Below, in pieces: positions 43,077 to 51,406 of a stretch of 64,000 nucleotides of DNA (position 1 is the stretch's first letter; each line of letters begins with the position of its first letter). A model generated the notes under the pieces. The model was not told where the DNA came from. It saw nothing but the letters and a program-made list of their open reading frames with translations, and did no database searches. The position numbers were made by a program, and so were the translations under genes. Source of the DNA: an uncultured Prevotellaceae bacterium (GTDB lineage Bacteria > Bacteroidota > Bacteroidia > Bacteroidales > Bacteroidaceae); NCBI GenBank assembly GCA_902784565.1, contig CACZVE010000005.1:1-64000 (forward strand), in the 5' to 3' direction.

Positions 43077-43463
43077 TTAATCCTCTGCCTGGAATCTTGG
43101 GGAAGATAATGCCCCCCGTGCATAAGTGTACCTTGAATCTGGGTCATGTCTCTGCACACTATGCATAAGTGTGCCTTGGTTTTGAGGCGGGTCTCTGCCC
43201 TCTGTGCATAAATGTGCCTCGAATCGGAGTCTGGTTTCCATCCCCCGTGCATAAATCAGCCCTGAATTTGAGTTAAATCTCTGCACCCTGGGCATAAGTC
43301 TGCCTTGAATCTGAGGCGGGTCTCTGCCCTCCGAGCATAAATATCTCCTAAATTTGAGTCAGATCTCTGCATCCCGGGCATAGACTCCCCCTGAATCTGA
43401 GGCAGGTTTCTGCCCCCTGTGCATAGGTGCGTCCCGGATTCGGGGTAAGTTTTTCAATCGCAT
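43077..43463. repeat. degenerate 43-bp tandem repeat array, nine units
   Basis: Units start at 43077 (weak), 43120, 43163, 43206, 43249, 43292, 43335, 43378 and 43421, every 43 bp without a single indel. Consensus blocks on the plus strand are GCATAAgTgTgCCttGAATc, TGAG, then a variable hexamer, TCTCTGC and a variable 7-mer. Single units differ by roughly a quarter or more of their bases. 43 is not a multiple of three and no long conserved frame runs through it. It is not CRISPR-like, because both parts of the unit are only partly conserved. It occupies most of the gene-free stretch 43009-43661. Confidence 0.85.
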
Positions 43464-43569
43464 CGACGACCTCCCTTCATTTTAGAACGCACAAGCCTGG
43501 ACGGCGACCGTTCCCACCACAGTGGAGATGATGGTTGCTAGAACCTGGAGAACCTTCACTTCCCCGAAT
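43464..43569. other. unassigned spacer between repeats
   Basis: This part of the 650-bp gene-free stretch upstream of the relA stop holds no ORF, promoter box or repeat that I recognise. Confidence 0.6.
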
Positions 43570-43637
43570 GAAGCCCTCCCCTCATATTGGAGTCCCCCTT
43601 ATAAGGGGACGGAAATATGGAGGGGGTGAGGGGCTTC
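43570..43637. repeat. 68-bp intergenic palindromic element
   Basis: It opens GAAGCCCTCCCCTCATATTG and closes with the near-inverse GGAGGGGGTGAGGGGCTTC. The centre is TCCCCCTTATAAGGGGA. The head CTCCCCTCAT..TGG is shared with the element inside tilS (12656). It lies 25 bp beyond the relA stop and could also act as its terminator. Confidence 0.75.
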
Positions 43638-43661
43638 AGAAGGGCCCGCCCGGGACACTTT

Positions 43662-45734
43662 TCAGATACGCTCCACCTGCTTGACGCCGCGGACGGTACG
43701 AAGTTTCTTGATGAGGGCTTCCAGACGGGTATTGTCGTTGATCATCACCACGAGGGTGCCACTGAACAGACCGTCGTGCGAGTCGATATTGATGCTGCGC
43801 AGCACGAGTTTCTCGTCCTTGGATATGACACTCGTGAGATTATTCACGATACCGATATCATCATTGCCGATGATGCGGAGGGTGATGCTGTACTGCGACG
43901 ACCCTTTCCCACTCCACTTCGCCTTGACGATGCGGTAACCGAAACGACGGCGCAGTTCGGGGGCGTTAGGACAGTCCATGCGGTGGATCTTGATGCCACC
44001 GCTGATGGTGACGAAGCCAAACACGGGATCGCCATAGATGGGCGAACAGCACTTGGCGAGTTGGTAGTCCAGGCCTTTCAGGTTGCGGTCGATCACCAAC
44101 ACATCGTCGTTGATGGCCTGGTTCAGGCCGGCAATCTTCGACTCGTCGAGTTCGAACTCCGAGGCACTGCGGGCCACATTGTCGCCTGTCACCGTCTTTT
44201 CACTCTCGCGCAGTTCCAGGAACTTGTCGATGACGGCATTGGTGTCGAGCACACCTTCGGCTATCTGCTTGTAGAAGTCGCTGACCTCCTTGAAGCCCAT
44301 CTTCTTGATGACATGGAACATGATGCCTTCTTCCATCTCAATCTTGCGGTTCTTGAACTTCCTGGCAAGCATCTCCTTGGCAAACAGTCCCTCCTTTACC
44401 TGTGTCTCCTTCAGTGCCAGACGGATCTTTGACTTGGCACGCGAGGTCTTCACGATGTTCAACCACTCCTGACGGGGTTTCTGATTCGCAGAGGTCAGGA
44501 TCTCCACCTGGTCGCCGCTCTTCAGTTCGTAGCGGATGGGCACCACACGGCCATTGATGCGTCCTCCTGTACACTGGTTGCCGATCTTCGAGTGGATATG
44601 GTAGGCGAAATCGAGCACGGTGGCTCCGGCAGGGAACTTATAGAGGTCGCCCTTCGGGGTGAAGACAAACACCTCGTCCTCATAAAGGTCCATCTTAAAC
44701 TGGTCCATGGCCTCCATGCCCTCCGAGTGTTCCAGCATATTCCGGATTCCTGTCAACCACTCGTCGAGACCCGTCTCGCCCTTCACGCCCTTATAGCGCC
44801 AGTGGGCTGCCACACCGCGCTCGGCAATCTCGTCCATCCGTTCCGTGCGGATCTGCACCTCCACCCATTTCTGTTCCGGACCGAGCACAGTGATATGCAG
44901 ACTCTCGTAGCCATTGCTCTTCGGCACACTGAGCCAGTCGCGCAGACGCTTGGGGTTGGGCTGGTACATGTCCGTCACAATCGAATAGGCCTGCCAGCAC
45001 TGCATCTTCTCCTGTTCTATCGGGCAGTCGATGATGATGCGGATGGCAAAGAGGTCGTACACGCCCTCGAAGGGACATTTCTGTTTCTTCATCTTCTGCC
45101 AGATGGAGTGTATCGACTTCGTGCGTCCCTTGATATGACACTTGATACCAGCCGCCTGTACCTTCTCCTCGACAGGCTTAATGAAACGCTCGATATAGGC
45201 ATCACGGGCAGCCTTCGTGGCACTGAGTTTCTCGCGGATATGGTAGTAGGCATCGTGCTCCATGTATTTCAGCGAGAGGTCTTCCAGTTCCCGCTTCAGA
45301 TTGTAGAGTCCGAGTTTATGGGCCAAGGGGGCATAGAGATAGGCTGCTTCCTGCGACACCTCCAGTCGGGCTTCCTCATTATCGGTATCACGGATCTGTC
45401 GCATGAGGTTCACACGGTTGGCAATCATAATCAGGATGACGCGCATATCCTCCGCAAACGACAACAGGAGGTTACGAAAATTCTCGCTCTCTACGGAAGG
45501 GTTTTTCTCGTAGAGTTGTCGGATACGTTCCAGTCCGTGCAGGATACGGGCCACAGACGCTCCTTTCGTCTGTTCAACTTCTTCCAGGGTGATGTTTCCA
45601 GCCTCTATCTCCGGAATCAGAAGCACCGCCTCTGTGGCGTCACCTTTCAGACCGATTTCCTCTGACAGGATCTCGGCTGTCTGTGCCGCCATTTTTCGCT
45701 TTTCCTCGTATGTAAATGTGAACTTTTCAGCCAT
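43662..45734 (-). CDS. relA: long RelA/SpoT-family (p)ppGpp synthetase with degenerate HD domain
   Basis: 690 aa from MAEKFTFTYEEKRK. The hydrolase domain is truncated and inactive-looking: the HDxxED position reads LLIPEIEAG and the later MADRLHNMR position reads IANRVNLMR. The synthetase domain is intact (GRTKSIHSIWQKM, FEGVYDLFAIRIII, PKSNGYESLHITVLG, WVEVQIRTERMDEIAERGVAAHWRYK). The TGS domain (VFVFTPKGDLYKFPAGATVLDFAYHIHSKIGNQCTG), helical and zinc-finger-like region, and C-terminal ACT domain follow. It should be a ribosome-linked, synthesis-only alarmone enzyme. A hydrolase must be encoded elsewhere. It is divergent from DUF4301. Confidence 0.9.
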   Translation of the reverse strand: MAEKFTFTYEEKRKMAAQTAEILSEEIGLKGDATEAVLLIPEIEAGNITLEEVEQTKGASVARILHGLERIRQLYEKNPSVESENFRNLLLSFAEDMRVILIMIANRVNLMRQIRDTDNEEARLEVSQEAAYLYAPLAHKLGLYNLKRELEDLSLKYMEHDAYYHIREKLSATKAARDAYIERFIKPVEEKVQAAGIKCHIKGRTKSIHSIWQKMKKQKCPFEGVYDLFAIRIIIDCPIEQEKMQCWQAYSIVTDMYQPNPKRLRDWLSVPKSNGYESLHITVLGPEQKWVEVQIRTERMDEIAERGVAAHWRYKGVKGETGLDEWLTGIRNMLEHSEGMEAMDQFKMDLYEDEVFVFTPKGDLYKFPAGATVLDFAYHIHSKIGNQCTGGRINGRVVPIRYELKSGDQVEILTSANQKPRQEWLNIVKTSRAKSKIRLALKETQVKEGLFAKEMLARKFKNRKIEMEEGIMFHVIKKMGFKEVSDFYKQIAEGVLDTNAVIDKFLELRESEKTVTGDNVARSASEFELDESKIAGLNQAINDDVLVIDRNLKGLDYQLAKCCSPIYGDPVFGFVTISGGIKIHRMDCPNAPELRRRFGYRIVKAKWSGKGSSQYSITLRIIGNDDIGIVNNLTSVISKDEKLVLRSINIDSHDGLFSGTLVVMINDNTRLEALIKKLRTVRGVKQVERI

Positions 45735-45752
45735 TGTGTCGATATTTTCGTG

Positions 45753-45760
45753 CAAAAGTA
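45753..45760 (-). promoter_or_regulatory. -7 box for relA
   Basis: The minus strand reads TACTTTTG followed by CACG, 18 bp before the relA ATG at 45734. No clear -33 box; the divergent 23-bp repeat lies just upstream. Confidence 0.55.
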
Positions 45761-45778
45761 CAAAAAAATCTGTGATAA

Positions 45779-45801
45779 TCTGTGTAATCTGTGGCTTTTT
45801 T
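45779..45801 (+). repeat. 23-bp promoter-proximal repeat, copy 2
   Basis: TCTGTGTAATCTGTGGCTTT followed by TTT is the exact inverse of 4102-4124. It ends two bases before the TATCTTTG box of the DUF4301 gene. A partial extra unit (TCTGTGATAA) precedes it, giving a 9-nt rhythm. Confidence 0.8.
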
Positions 45802-45803
45802 CG

Positions 45804-45811
45804 TATCTTTG
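45804..45811 (+). promoter_or_regulatory. -7 box for the DUF4301 gene
   Basis: TATCTTTG followed by CACC, 28 bp before the ATG. It is preceded at a 2-bp distance by the 23-bp repeat. Confidence 0.62.
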
Positions 45812-45839
45812 CACCAAATATTAACTAAATACCACAGTT

Positions 45840-47339
45840 ATGTTATCACAGCAAGACTTAAAGCAAATTGCTCAGAAGGGTATTTCCCAGGAGCAGATTG
45901 AGAATCAACTGAATGAGTTTAAGACGGGCTTTCCCTTCCTGAAATTGGAGGCTGCCGCAGGTATCGGCAATGGTATCATTGCCCCCGATGCTGCTGCCCG
46001 CAAACAGTATGAGGACACGTGGAATCAGTACAAGGCCGCAGGCAAACGTGTCGTGAAGTTCGTGCCGGCCTCTGGTGCCGCCAGTCGTATGTTCAAGAAC
46101 ATGTTCGCCTTCGTCGATGCCGACTACGACGTGCCGACCACGGACTTCGAGAAGAAGTACTTCGACTCCATCGAGAAGTTCGCCTTCTATGAGGCACTGG
46201 ATGCCGTCTGTCAGAAGAACGAGGGCAAGGGCGTCATGGCGCTCATTGCCGAAGGTAAGTACAAGGCCGTAGCCGCCAATATGTTGAAGGCCGAGGGTCT
46301 GAACTACGGACAACTGCCAAAGGGTCTGTTGCTTTTCCACAAGTATCCTGAGGGTGCCCGTACCCCGATGGAGGAACATTTGGTAGAAGGTGCGCTCTAT
46401 GCCGCCTCGAATGGTGAGGCACACGTGCACTTCACCGTCTCGCATGAACACATGGCATTCTTCAAGGCCAAGGTAGCCGAGAAGGCTGACTCCTTCGCCA
46501 AGAAATATGGCATCAAATATGACATCACTTTCTCGGAGCAGAAGCCCTCGACGGATACCGTTGCCGCCAATCCCGACAATACGCCGTTCCGCAACGACGA
46601 TGGTTCCCTACTCTTCCGTCCGGGTGGTCACGGAGCCCTTATCGAGAACCTTAACGAGATTGAGGCCGATGTTATCTTCATCAAGAATATCGACAACGTG
46701 GTGCCCGACCGTCTGAAACCCGAGACCGTGGAGTGGAAACAGGTCATCGCCGGCGTGCTCGTCACACTGCAGAAGAAAGCCTTTGAATACCTAAAGGTGC
46801 TCGATGCTGGAGCCAACGACGCACAACTCGCAGAGATCGCTGACTTCGTGAGCAAGAACCTCTGCATAGAAGCTAAGAATAACAAGGTCAATGCCGACTA
46901 TCTGCGTCGCAAACTGAACCGCCCGATGCGTGTCTGTGGCGTGGTGAAGAATGTGGGCGAGCCTGGTGGCGGCCCGTTCCTCACCTATAATCAGGATGGC
47001 ACCGTATCACTCCAGATTCTGGAGAGCAGTCAGATCGACACCAACAACGAGGCCTACATGAAGATGTTCACACAAGGCACGCACTTCAACCCGGTTGATC
47101 TGGTCTGTGCCGTCAAGGACTATAAGGGCCAGCCCTTCAATCTCCCTGAGTTCGTCGACAAGACCACAGGTTTTATCTCTTCTAAATCGAAAGCTGGTAA
47201 AGAGCTGAAAGCTTTAGAGTTACCAGGTTTGTGGAATGGCGCTATGAGCAACTGGAGCACCGTCTTCGTAGAAGTACCCCTCGGCACCTTCAATCCCGTC
47301 AAGACGGTCAACGATCTGCTCCGCGACCAGCACCAGTAA
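45840..47339 (+). CDS. DUF4301 family protein
   Basis: 499 aa cytosolic protein without signal or membrane segment. It matches the Bacteroidota DUF4301 family. VVKFVPASGAASRMFKNMF (about 71-89) resembles the glycine-rich start of nucleotidyltransferase (sugar pyrophosphorylase) folds, and FRPGGHGALIENLNEIEADVIFIKNIDNVV resembles their substrate loop. VVKNVGEPGGGPFL is another conserved-looking block. A sugar-nucleotide or nucleotidyl role is my inference; no experimental function is known to me. It is a single-gene unit between its own promoter and a strong terminator. Confidence 0.8.
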   Translation: MLSQQDLKQIAQKGISQEQIENQLNEFKTGFPFLKLEAAAGIGNGIIAPDAAARKQYEDTWNQYKAAGKRVVKFVPASGAASRMFKNMFAFVDADYDVPTTDFEKKYFDSIEKFAFYEALDAVCQKNEGKGVMALIAEGKYKAVAANMLKAEGLNYGQLPKGLLLFHKYPEGARTPMEEHLVEGALYAASNGEAHVHFTVSHEHMAFFKAKVAEKADSFAKKYGIKYDITFSEQKPSTDTVAANPDNTPFRNDDGSLLFRPGGHGALIENLNEIEADVIFIKNIDNVVPDRLKPETVEWKQVIAGVLVTLQKKAFEYLKVLDAGANDAQLAEIADFVSKNLCIEAKNNKVNADYLRRKLNRPMRVCGVVKNVGEPGGGPFLTYNQDGTVSLQILESSQIDTNNEAYMKMFTQGTHFNPVDLVCAVKDYKGQPFNLPEFVDKTTGFISSKSKAGKELKALELPGLWNGAMSNWSTVFVEVPLGTFNPVKTVNDLLRDQHQ

Positions 47340-47365
47340 AGACTGTCATAAAATCAATAAGCAAT

Positions 47366-47402
47366 AAAGAAGAGCGAGGCCCTAAGACCTCGCTCTTCTT
47401 TA
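47366..47402. terminator. bidirectional intrinsic terminator
   Basis: AAAGAAGAGCGAGG, loop CCCTAAGA, CCTCGCTCTTCTTT: a perfect 14-bp stem flanked by A- and T-rich ends. It separates the convergent DUF4301 and lipoprotein genes. Confidence 0.88.
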
Positions 47403-47418
47403 TGATTTGAATGAATGT

Positions 47419-48768
47419 TTAATCTTCTTCAATTTCTTCCTCGTCATCCCAACCTACTTGAATGTAATCGTCGAGATTGAATTCGAAAGGATAGGTATTG
47501 AACCATTCTTCAGAAACAGGAATTTTCTCTCCGTTCCAGATCTTGGCGGCAGAGAAAGCAATCATGGCAGGAATCCTACCATTAGCTGGGAATGTTTCGA
47601 CAAATTCATAGCCTTCTGCATCCTCAACCATTACCTGAACATTGTTATCAGCCTCGCTCCAACCTGTAACATCAAATTCTGCAATAATCTCGTTTTCGTT
47701 AATTGTTCCCTGAGTGTTTTGCATCTTAGTGACAGGCTCGGGCTTTGACCACCATTCAGAATTACCAACCTTGATCTTGATGGGAAGAGTTCCACCCAAA
47801 GCACGAACAATACACTTCTGGCTGCCATCAGAGAACTGCTCCACGTCGAAGACGATATCATTGAAGTCGATATCACTTTCACCAGAACCACCAAGATCCT
47901 CTACCATATAGCGCTTAGCATAAATTTTCTCTTTGGCAATATTAATTTTATCTACCCACAAAATAAGGTCTGAGTATTTCCCACCATCTTTTTCTGCATC
48001 ACATCTGAAGCCCCAGAATGTTCTGCCATTATATGTAACTTCCACATATGTAGTGAGTGGGTGACTTGTGGCTACAATTGAAGCATCCTTTGACGATGTG
48101 GCGACAGCAAACCATGTAGCATCGCTAGGTACATTATTAAACACTATGGCACATGTGTGCTGAACACCTGTAGATCCATTCTTGACAGCTTTACCGTTCT
48201 TCTTCACACCCATCATAGCGATGAAGTTGTTTTTACCGCCAAAATTAGCGCCAATGCTGTAGTACTTGTCGTTGTCTTTTTTTGTAGAAACATTCCTATA
48301 GGAGGCTACAGTACGGAAAACATAACTGCCAGTAGGAGCCCATTGCTTAATATTTTCTGCTTCTGCAGCTTCTTCGATGAGTTTTTTAATTTTGGCAGTT
48401 TGCTTTTTGATCGTACTAGAAAGAGTGCCCTGTGGTAAGGGATCATCATCTCCAGTGGCATATTTCCAGTCATAGCCATTAAGACACGCTGAATAGGAAG
48501 GCCATCTACTTAAGTTAGCTGCATCGCTTGCACTACGTGTAGCAGTAAATGTCCCACCCTTGGTAAAGTCCCAACTCTGGTTGGCAGCGGGCTGACCGAA
48601 CATTTTGACGAATGACTGTTCATACTTGGCGACATTCTGTGCGTGTTTAGCCTGCTGAACCTCTTCTTGACTGTAAGTGATGTCATCATGGCTGCATGAC
48701 GAAAGAACCATTGCACCCGTCATTGCGGTTGCAAACACAAATACCTTAAAAATACTTTTTTTAATCAT
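47419..48768 (-). CDS. LruC-like lipoprotein (first of a related pair)
   Basis: 449 aa from MIKKSIFKVFVFATAMTG (48768). The lipobox is LSSC, followed by SHDD. An N-terminal NQSWDF motif ends a short helical segment. The C-terminal half contains KRYMVEDLGGSGESDIDFNDIVFDVE, an Asp-rich loop typical of LruC/DUF4842-type domains, then IVRALGGTLPIKI. It is probably surface-exposed or outer-membrane-anchored; ligand unknown. The protein at 51407-52888 shares the CSHDD start, NQxWDF, KRYxxEDLG...DFNDxVxDV and RAxGGTL, so the two are paralogues flanking maeB. Confidence 0.75.
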   Translation of the reverse strand: MIKKSIFKVFVFATAMTGAMVLSSCSHDDITYSQEEVQQAKHAQNVAKYEQSFVKMFGQPAANQSWDFTKGGTFTATRSASDAANLSRWPSYSACLNGYDWKYATGDDDPLPQGTLSSTIKKQTAKIKKLIEEAAEAENIKQWAPTGSYVFRTVASYRNVSTKKDNDKYYSIGANFGGKNNFIAMMGVKKNGKAVKNGSTGVQHTCAIVFNNVPSDATWFAVATSSKDASIVATSHPLTTYVEVTYNGRTFWGFRCDAEKDGGKYSDLILWVDKINIAKEKIYAKRYMVEDLGGSGESDIDFNDIVFDVEQFSDGSQKCIVRALGGTLPIKIKVGNSEWWSKPEPVTKMQNTQGTINENEIIAEFDVTGWSEADNNVQVMVEDAEGYEFVETFPANGRIPAMIAFSAAKIWNGEKIPVSEEWFNTYPFEFNLDDYIQVGWDDEEEIEED

Positions 48769-48862
48769 AATGGTAAAAAAAAGGTTAATTTTATTATATA
48801 AGTCACTTTCCAAAAAGCTTCTTTCCAACTTCAACCTTCACACAGGTTGTCATTTTCGGCCA

Positions 48863-48894
48863 CAAAATTATATATTTGTACATAATACACCAAA
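48863..48894 (-). promoter_or_regulatory. two-box promoter for the first LruC-like lipoprotein
   Basis: The minus strand reads TTTG (48894-48891), 20 bp, TAATTTTG (48870-48863). It predicts a leader of roughly 90 nt before the ATG at 48768. Confidence 0.72.
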
Positions 48895-48974
48895 TAAAAT
48901 CCGATTTTTTTTTGCTAAAAAATGTTATTTGAAAAAAATATAATAATAATAAGGTGTATTTCATTAGTTTTTTG

Positions 48975-48982
48975 TAATTTTG
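48975..48982 (+). promoter_or_regulatory. -7 box for maeB
   Basis: TAATTTTG after a T-tract and followed by CGCTC, 41 bp upstream of the ATG. No clear -33 box. It is divergent from the lipoprotein promoter across a very AT-rich stretch. Confidence 0.6.
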
Positions 48983-49023
48983 CGCTCGATTTTTGTATAA
49001 ACATCAAAAACTAGATAAATTGT

Positions 49024-51327
49024 ATGGTTAAAATCTCAAAAGAAGCAGCTCTCGAATATCATGAGAGTGGACGCCCTGGAAAAATCGAAGTAAAACCCAC
49101 CAAGGCTTATCGTACACAAACCGACCTGAGTCTCGCCTACTCTCCTGGCGTGGCCTATCCCTGTCTGGAGATTCAGGAGAATCCCGACACAGCCTACAAG
49201 TACACCGATAAAGGTAACCTTGTAGCCGTTATCTCCAACGGTACTGCCGTCCTCGGTCTGGGCGACATCGGTGCCATGAGCGGCAAACCCGTGATGGAGG
49301 GTAAGGGTCTGCTCTTCAAGATCTACGGTGGTATCGACGTGTTTGATATCGAGGTGGCCGAGAAGGATCCTGAGAAGTTCTGTGAGGCTGTGGAGCGCAT
49401 TGCCCCCACTTTCGGTGGTATCAACCTCGAGGACATCAAGGCGCCTGAGTGCTTCTATATTGAGGAACGTCTGAAGCAGACGCTCAACATCCCTGTGATG
49501 CATGACGACCAGCACGGTACGGCAATTATCTCTGCCGCCGGACTGAAGAATGCAATGGAGGTCATCGGTAAGGACATCAAGAAAGTGAAGATTGTGGTCA
49601 ATGGTGCCGGTGCTGCAGCCATCTCGTGTACAAAACTCTATATGGCCATTGGTGCTCAGAAGGAGAATATCGTGATGCTCGACTCGAAGGGTGTCATCTC
49701 CACCGAGCGCACTGACCTGAATGAGCAGAAGAAGTTCTTCGCCACCTCGCGCACGGATATCCACACCCTCGCTGAGGCTGTCAACGGTGCCGACGTCTTT
49801 GTAGGACTCTCCAAAGGTAACGTCCTCTCGCAGGATATGGTCCGTTCGATGGCGAAGGATCCCGTTATCTTCGCACTCGCCAACCCCGTGCCGGAGATTT
49901 CCTATGAGGATGCGATGGCAGCCCGTCCCGACGTGTTGATGTCTACGGGTCGTACCGACTATCCCAACCAGATCAATAACGTCATCGGCTTCCCCTATAT
50001 CTTCCGTGGTGCCCTCGACGTACACGCCAAGGCCATCAATGAAGAAATGAAACTGGCCGCCGTCCATGCCATTGCCGACCTTGCCAAACAGCCTGTGCCG
50101 GATGTGGTGAATGATGTCTATCATGTGAACAACCTCACCTTCGGACGCGACTATTTCATTCCGAAACCTGTCGACCCACGACTCATCACAGAGGTGTCTT
50201 CCGCTGTGGCTAAGGCTGCCATTGAGAGTGGCGTCGCCCGCAAGGAGATTACTGACTGGGATGCTTATAAGGATTCGCTCAGCGTGTTGCTGGGACAAGA
50301 GACCAAACTCACGCAGAAACTCTATGCCACTGCCGCTGCCCATCCGCAGCGTGTGGTCTTCGCTGAGGCCGTTCACCCCACGATGCTCAAGGCTGCCGTA
50401 CAGGCCAAGGCCGAGGGTATCTGTCATCCGATCCTCCTGGGCAATGATGAGGTCATCACCAAGCTGGCTGCCTCACTCGATCTTTCACTGGAGGGTATTG
50501 AGATTGTGAATCTGCGTCATCCCTCCGAGCAAGAGCGTCGTGAGCGTTATGCCCGAATCCTCACGGAGAAGCGTCAGCGTGACGGTTACACTTTCCAAGA
50601 GGCCAACGATAAGATGTTTGAGCGCAACTACTTCGGTATGATGATGGTCGAGACCGGCGAGGCTGACGCCTTCATCACCGGACTCTACACGAAATACTCG
50701 AATACCATCAAGGTTGTCAATGAGGTCATCGGTATTCGTCCTGAATACCAGCACTTCGGTGCCATGCACATCATCAACTCACCCAAGGGTACCTACTACA
50801 TCGCTGACACCCTCGTCAACGAGAATCCCGACAGCGACACCCTTGTCGATATCGCTAAACTCGCTGCCACTGCCGTACGCTTCTTCAACGAGAAGCCTGT
50901 CATCGGTATGATGAGTCACTCTAACTTCGGCTCGTCCACCAGTTCAGGTGCCAAGAAGGTGCGTCGGGCTGTCGAAGAGATGCAGGCACTCTATCCCGAT
51001 CTGCCCATCGACGGTGAGATGCAACTCGACTGTGCCCTCGACAACGAACTGCGCGACGAACAGTATCCGTTTACCCGTCTGAAGGGCAAGAAGGTGAACA
51101 CCCTGATCTTCCCCAACCTCACCTCAGCCCGTTCTTCTTATAAGATGCTGCAGATGTTGGGTAGCGATGCCGAGATCATTGGTCCGATCCAGATGGGACT
51201 GAACAAGGCCATCCACTTCATCGACTTCGGTGCCAGCGTTCGCGACGTGGTGAATATCGTCGCCGTAGCCACCATCGATGCCTACGTCTTTAAGATCAAG
51301 GCCCGCCTTAATGCTTTAGGACATTAA
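49024..51327 (+). CDS. maeB: NADP-dependent malic enzyme with C-terminal phosphotransacetylase-like domain
   Basis: 767 aa. The malic enzyme part (about 1-425) has [12 protein letters not shown], the catalytic-type region [28 protein letters not shown] and the NAD(P) loop [12 protein letters not shown]. The C-terminal part (about 430-767) is a PTA-like domain ([67 protein letters not shown]). In MaeB proteins this domain is usually regulatory (acetyl-CoA binding) rather than catalytic. It decarboxylates malate to pyruvate with NADPH. It fits a C4-acid metabolism with the Dcu transporter. Confidence 0.94.
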   Translation: MVKISKEAALEYHESGRPGKIEVKPTKAYRTQTDLSLAYSPGVAYPCLEIQENPDTAYKYTDKGNLVAVISNGTAVLGLGDIGAMSGKPVMEGKGLLFKIYGGIDVFDIEVAEKDPEKFCEAVERIAPTFGGINLEDIKAPECFYIEERLKQTLNIPVMHDDQHGTAIISAAGLKNAMEVIGKDIKKVKIVVNGAGAAAISCTKLYMAIGAQKENIVMLDSKGVISTERTDLNEQKKFFATSRTDIHTLAEAVNGADVFVGLSKGNVLSQDMVRSMAKDPVIFALANPVPEISYEDAMAARPDVLMSTGRTDYPNQINNVIGFPYIFRGALDVHAKAINEEMKLAAVHAIADLAKQPVPDVVNDVYHVNNLTFGRDYFIPKPVDPRLITEVSSAVAKAAIESGVARKEITDWDAYKDSLSVLLGQETKLTQKLYATAAAHPQRVVFAEAVHPTMLKAAVQAKAEGICHPILLGNDEVITKLAASLDLSLEGIEIVNLRHPSEQERRERYARILTEKRQRDGYTFQEANDKMFERNYFGMMMVETGEADAFITGLYTKYSNTIKVVNEVIGIRPEYQHFGAMHIINSPKGTYYIADTLVNENPDSDTLVDIAKLAATAVRFFNEKPVIGMMSHSNFGSSTSSGAKKVRRAVEEMQALYPDLPIDGEMQLDCALDNELRDEQYPFTRLKGKKVNTLIFPNLTSARSSYKMLQMLGSDAEIIGPIQMGLNKAIHFIDFGASVRDVVNIVAVATIDAYVFKIKARLNALGH

Positions 51328-51343
51328 TCGGAACAGGATACAG

Positions 51344-51388
51344 AAAAAGAAATCAGCGCAGGGCCGAAGCCTTGCGCTGATTTCTTTT
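51344..51388. terminator. bidirectional intrinsic terminator
   Basis: AAGAAATCAGCGCA and TGCGCTGATTTCTT pair over 14 bp around a loop GGGCCGAAGCCT that can itself pair (GGC/GCC). It separates the convergent maeB and second lipoprotein genes. Confidence 0.85.
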
Positions 51389-51406
51389 AGTATGATTGCT
51401 ACAGGA

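Noticed and set aside
43043..43295. Open frames of about 70 codons across the 43-bp array
   Set aside because: The period is not a multiple of three, the peptides are compositionally odd, and no start or ribosome binding site context supports them.
43077..43463. Possible CRISPR array
   Set aside because: There is no exact repeat with unrelated spacers; the whole 43-bp unit is partly conserved, and there are no cas genes nearby.
41521..43661. Toxin-antitoxin or defence island around the Fic gene
   Set aside because: No antitoxin, nuclease, restriction or phage gene accompanies it; the neighbours are a gene remnant and non-coding repeats.
49036..50427. A 463-codon open frame antisense to maeB
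   Set aside because: It mirrors the codon pattern of maeB, has no recognisable protein features and maeB is certain on the other strand. It is a shadow frame.
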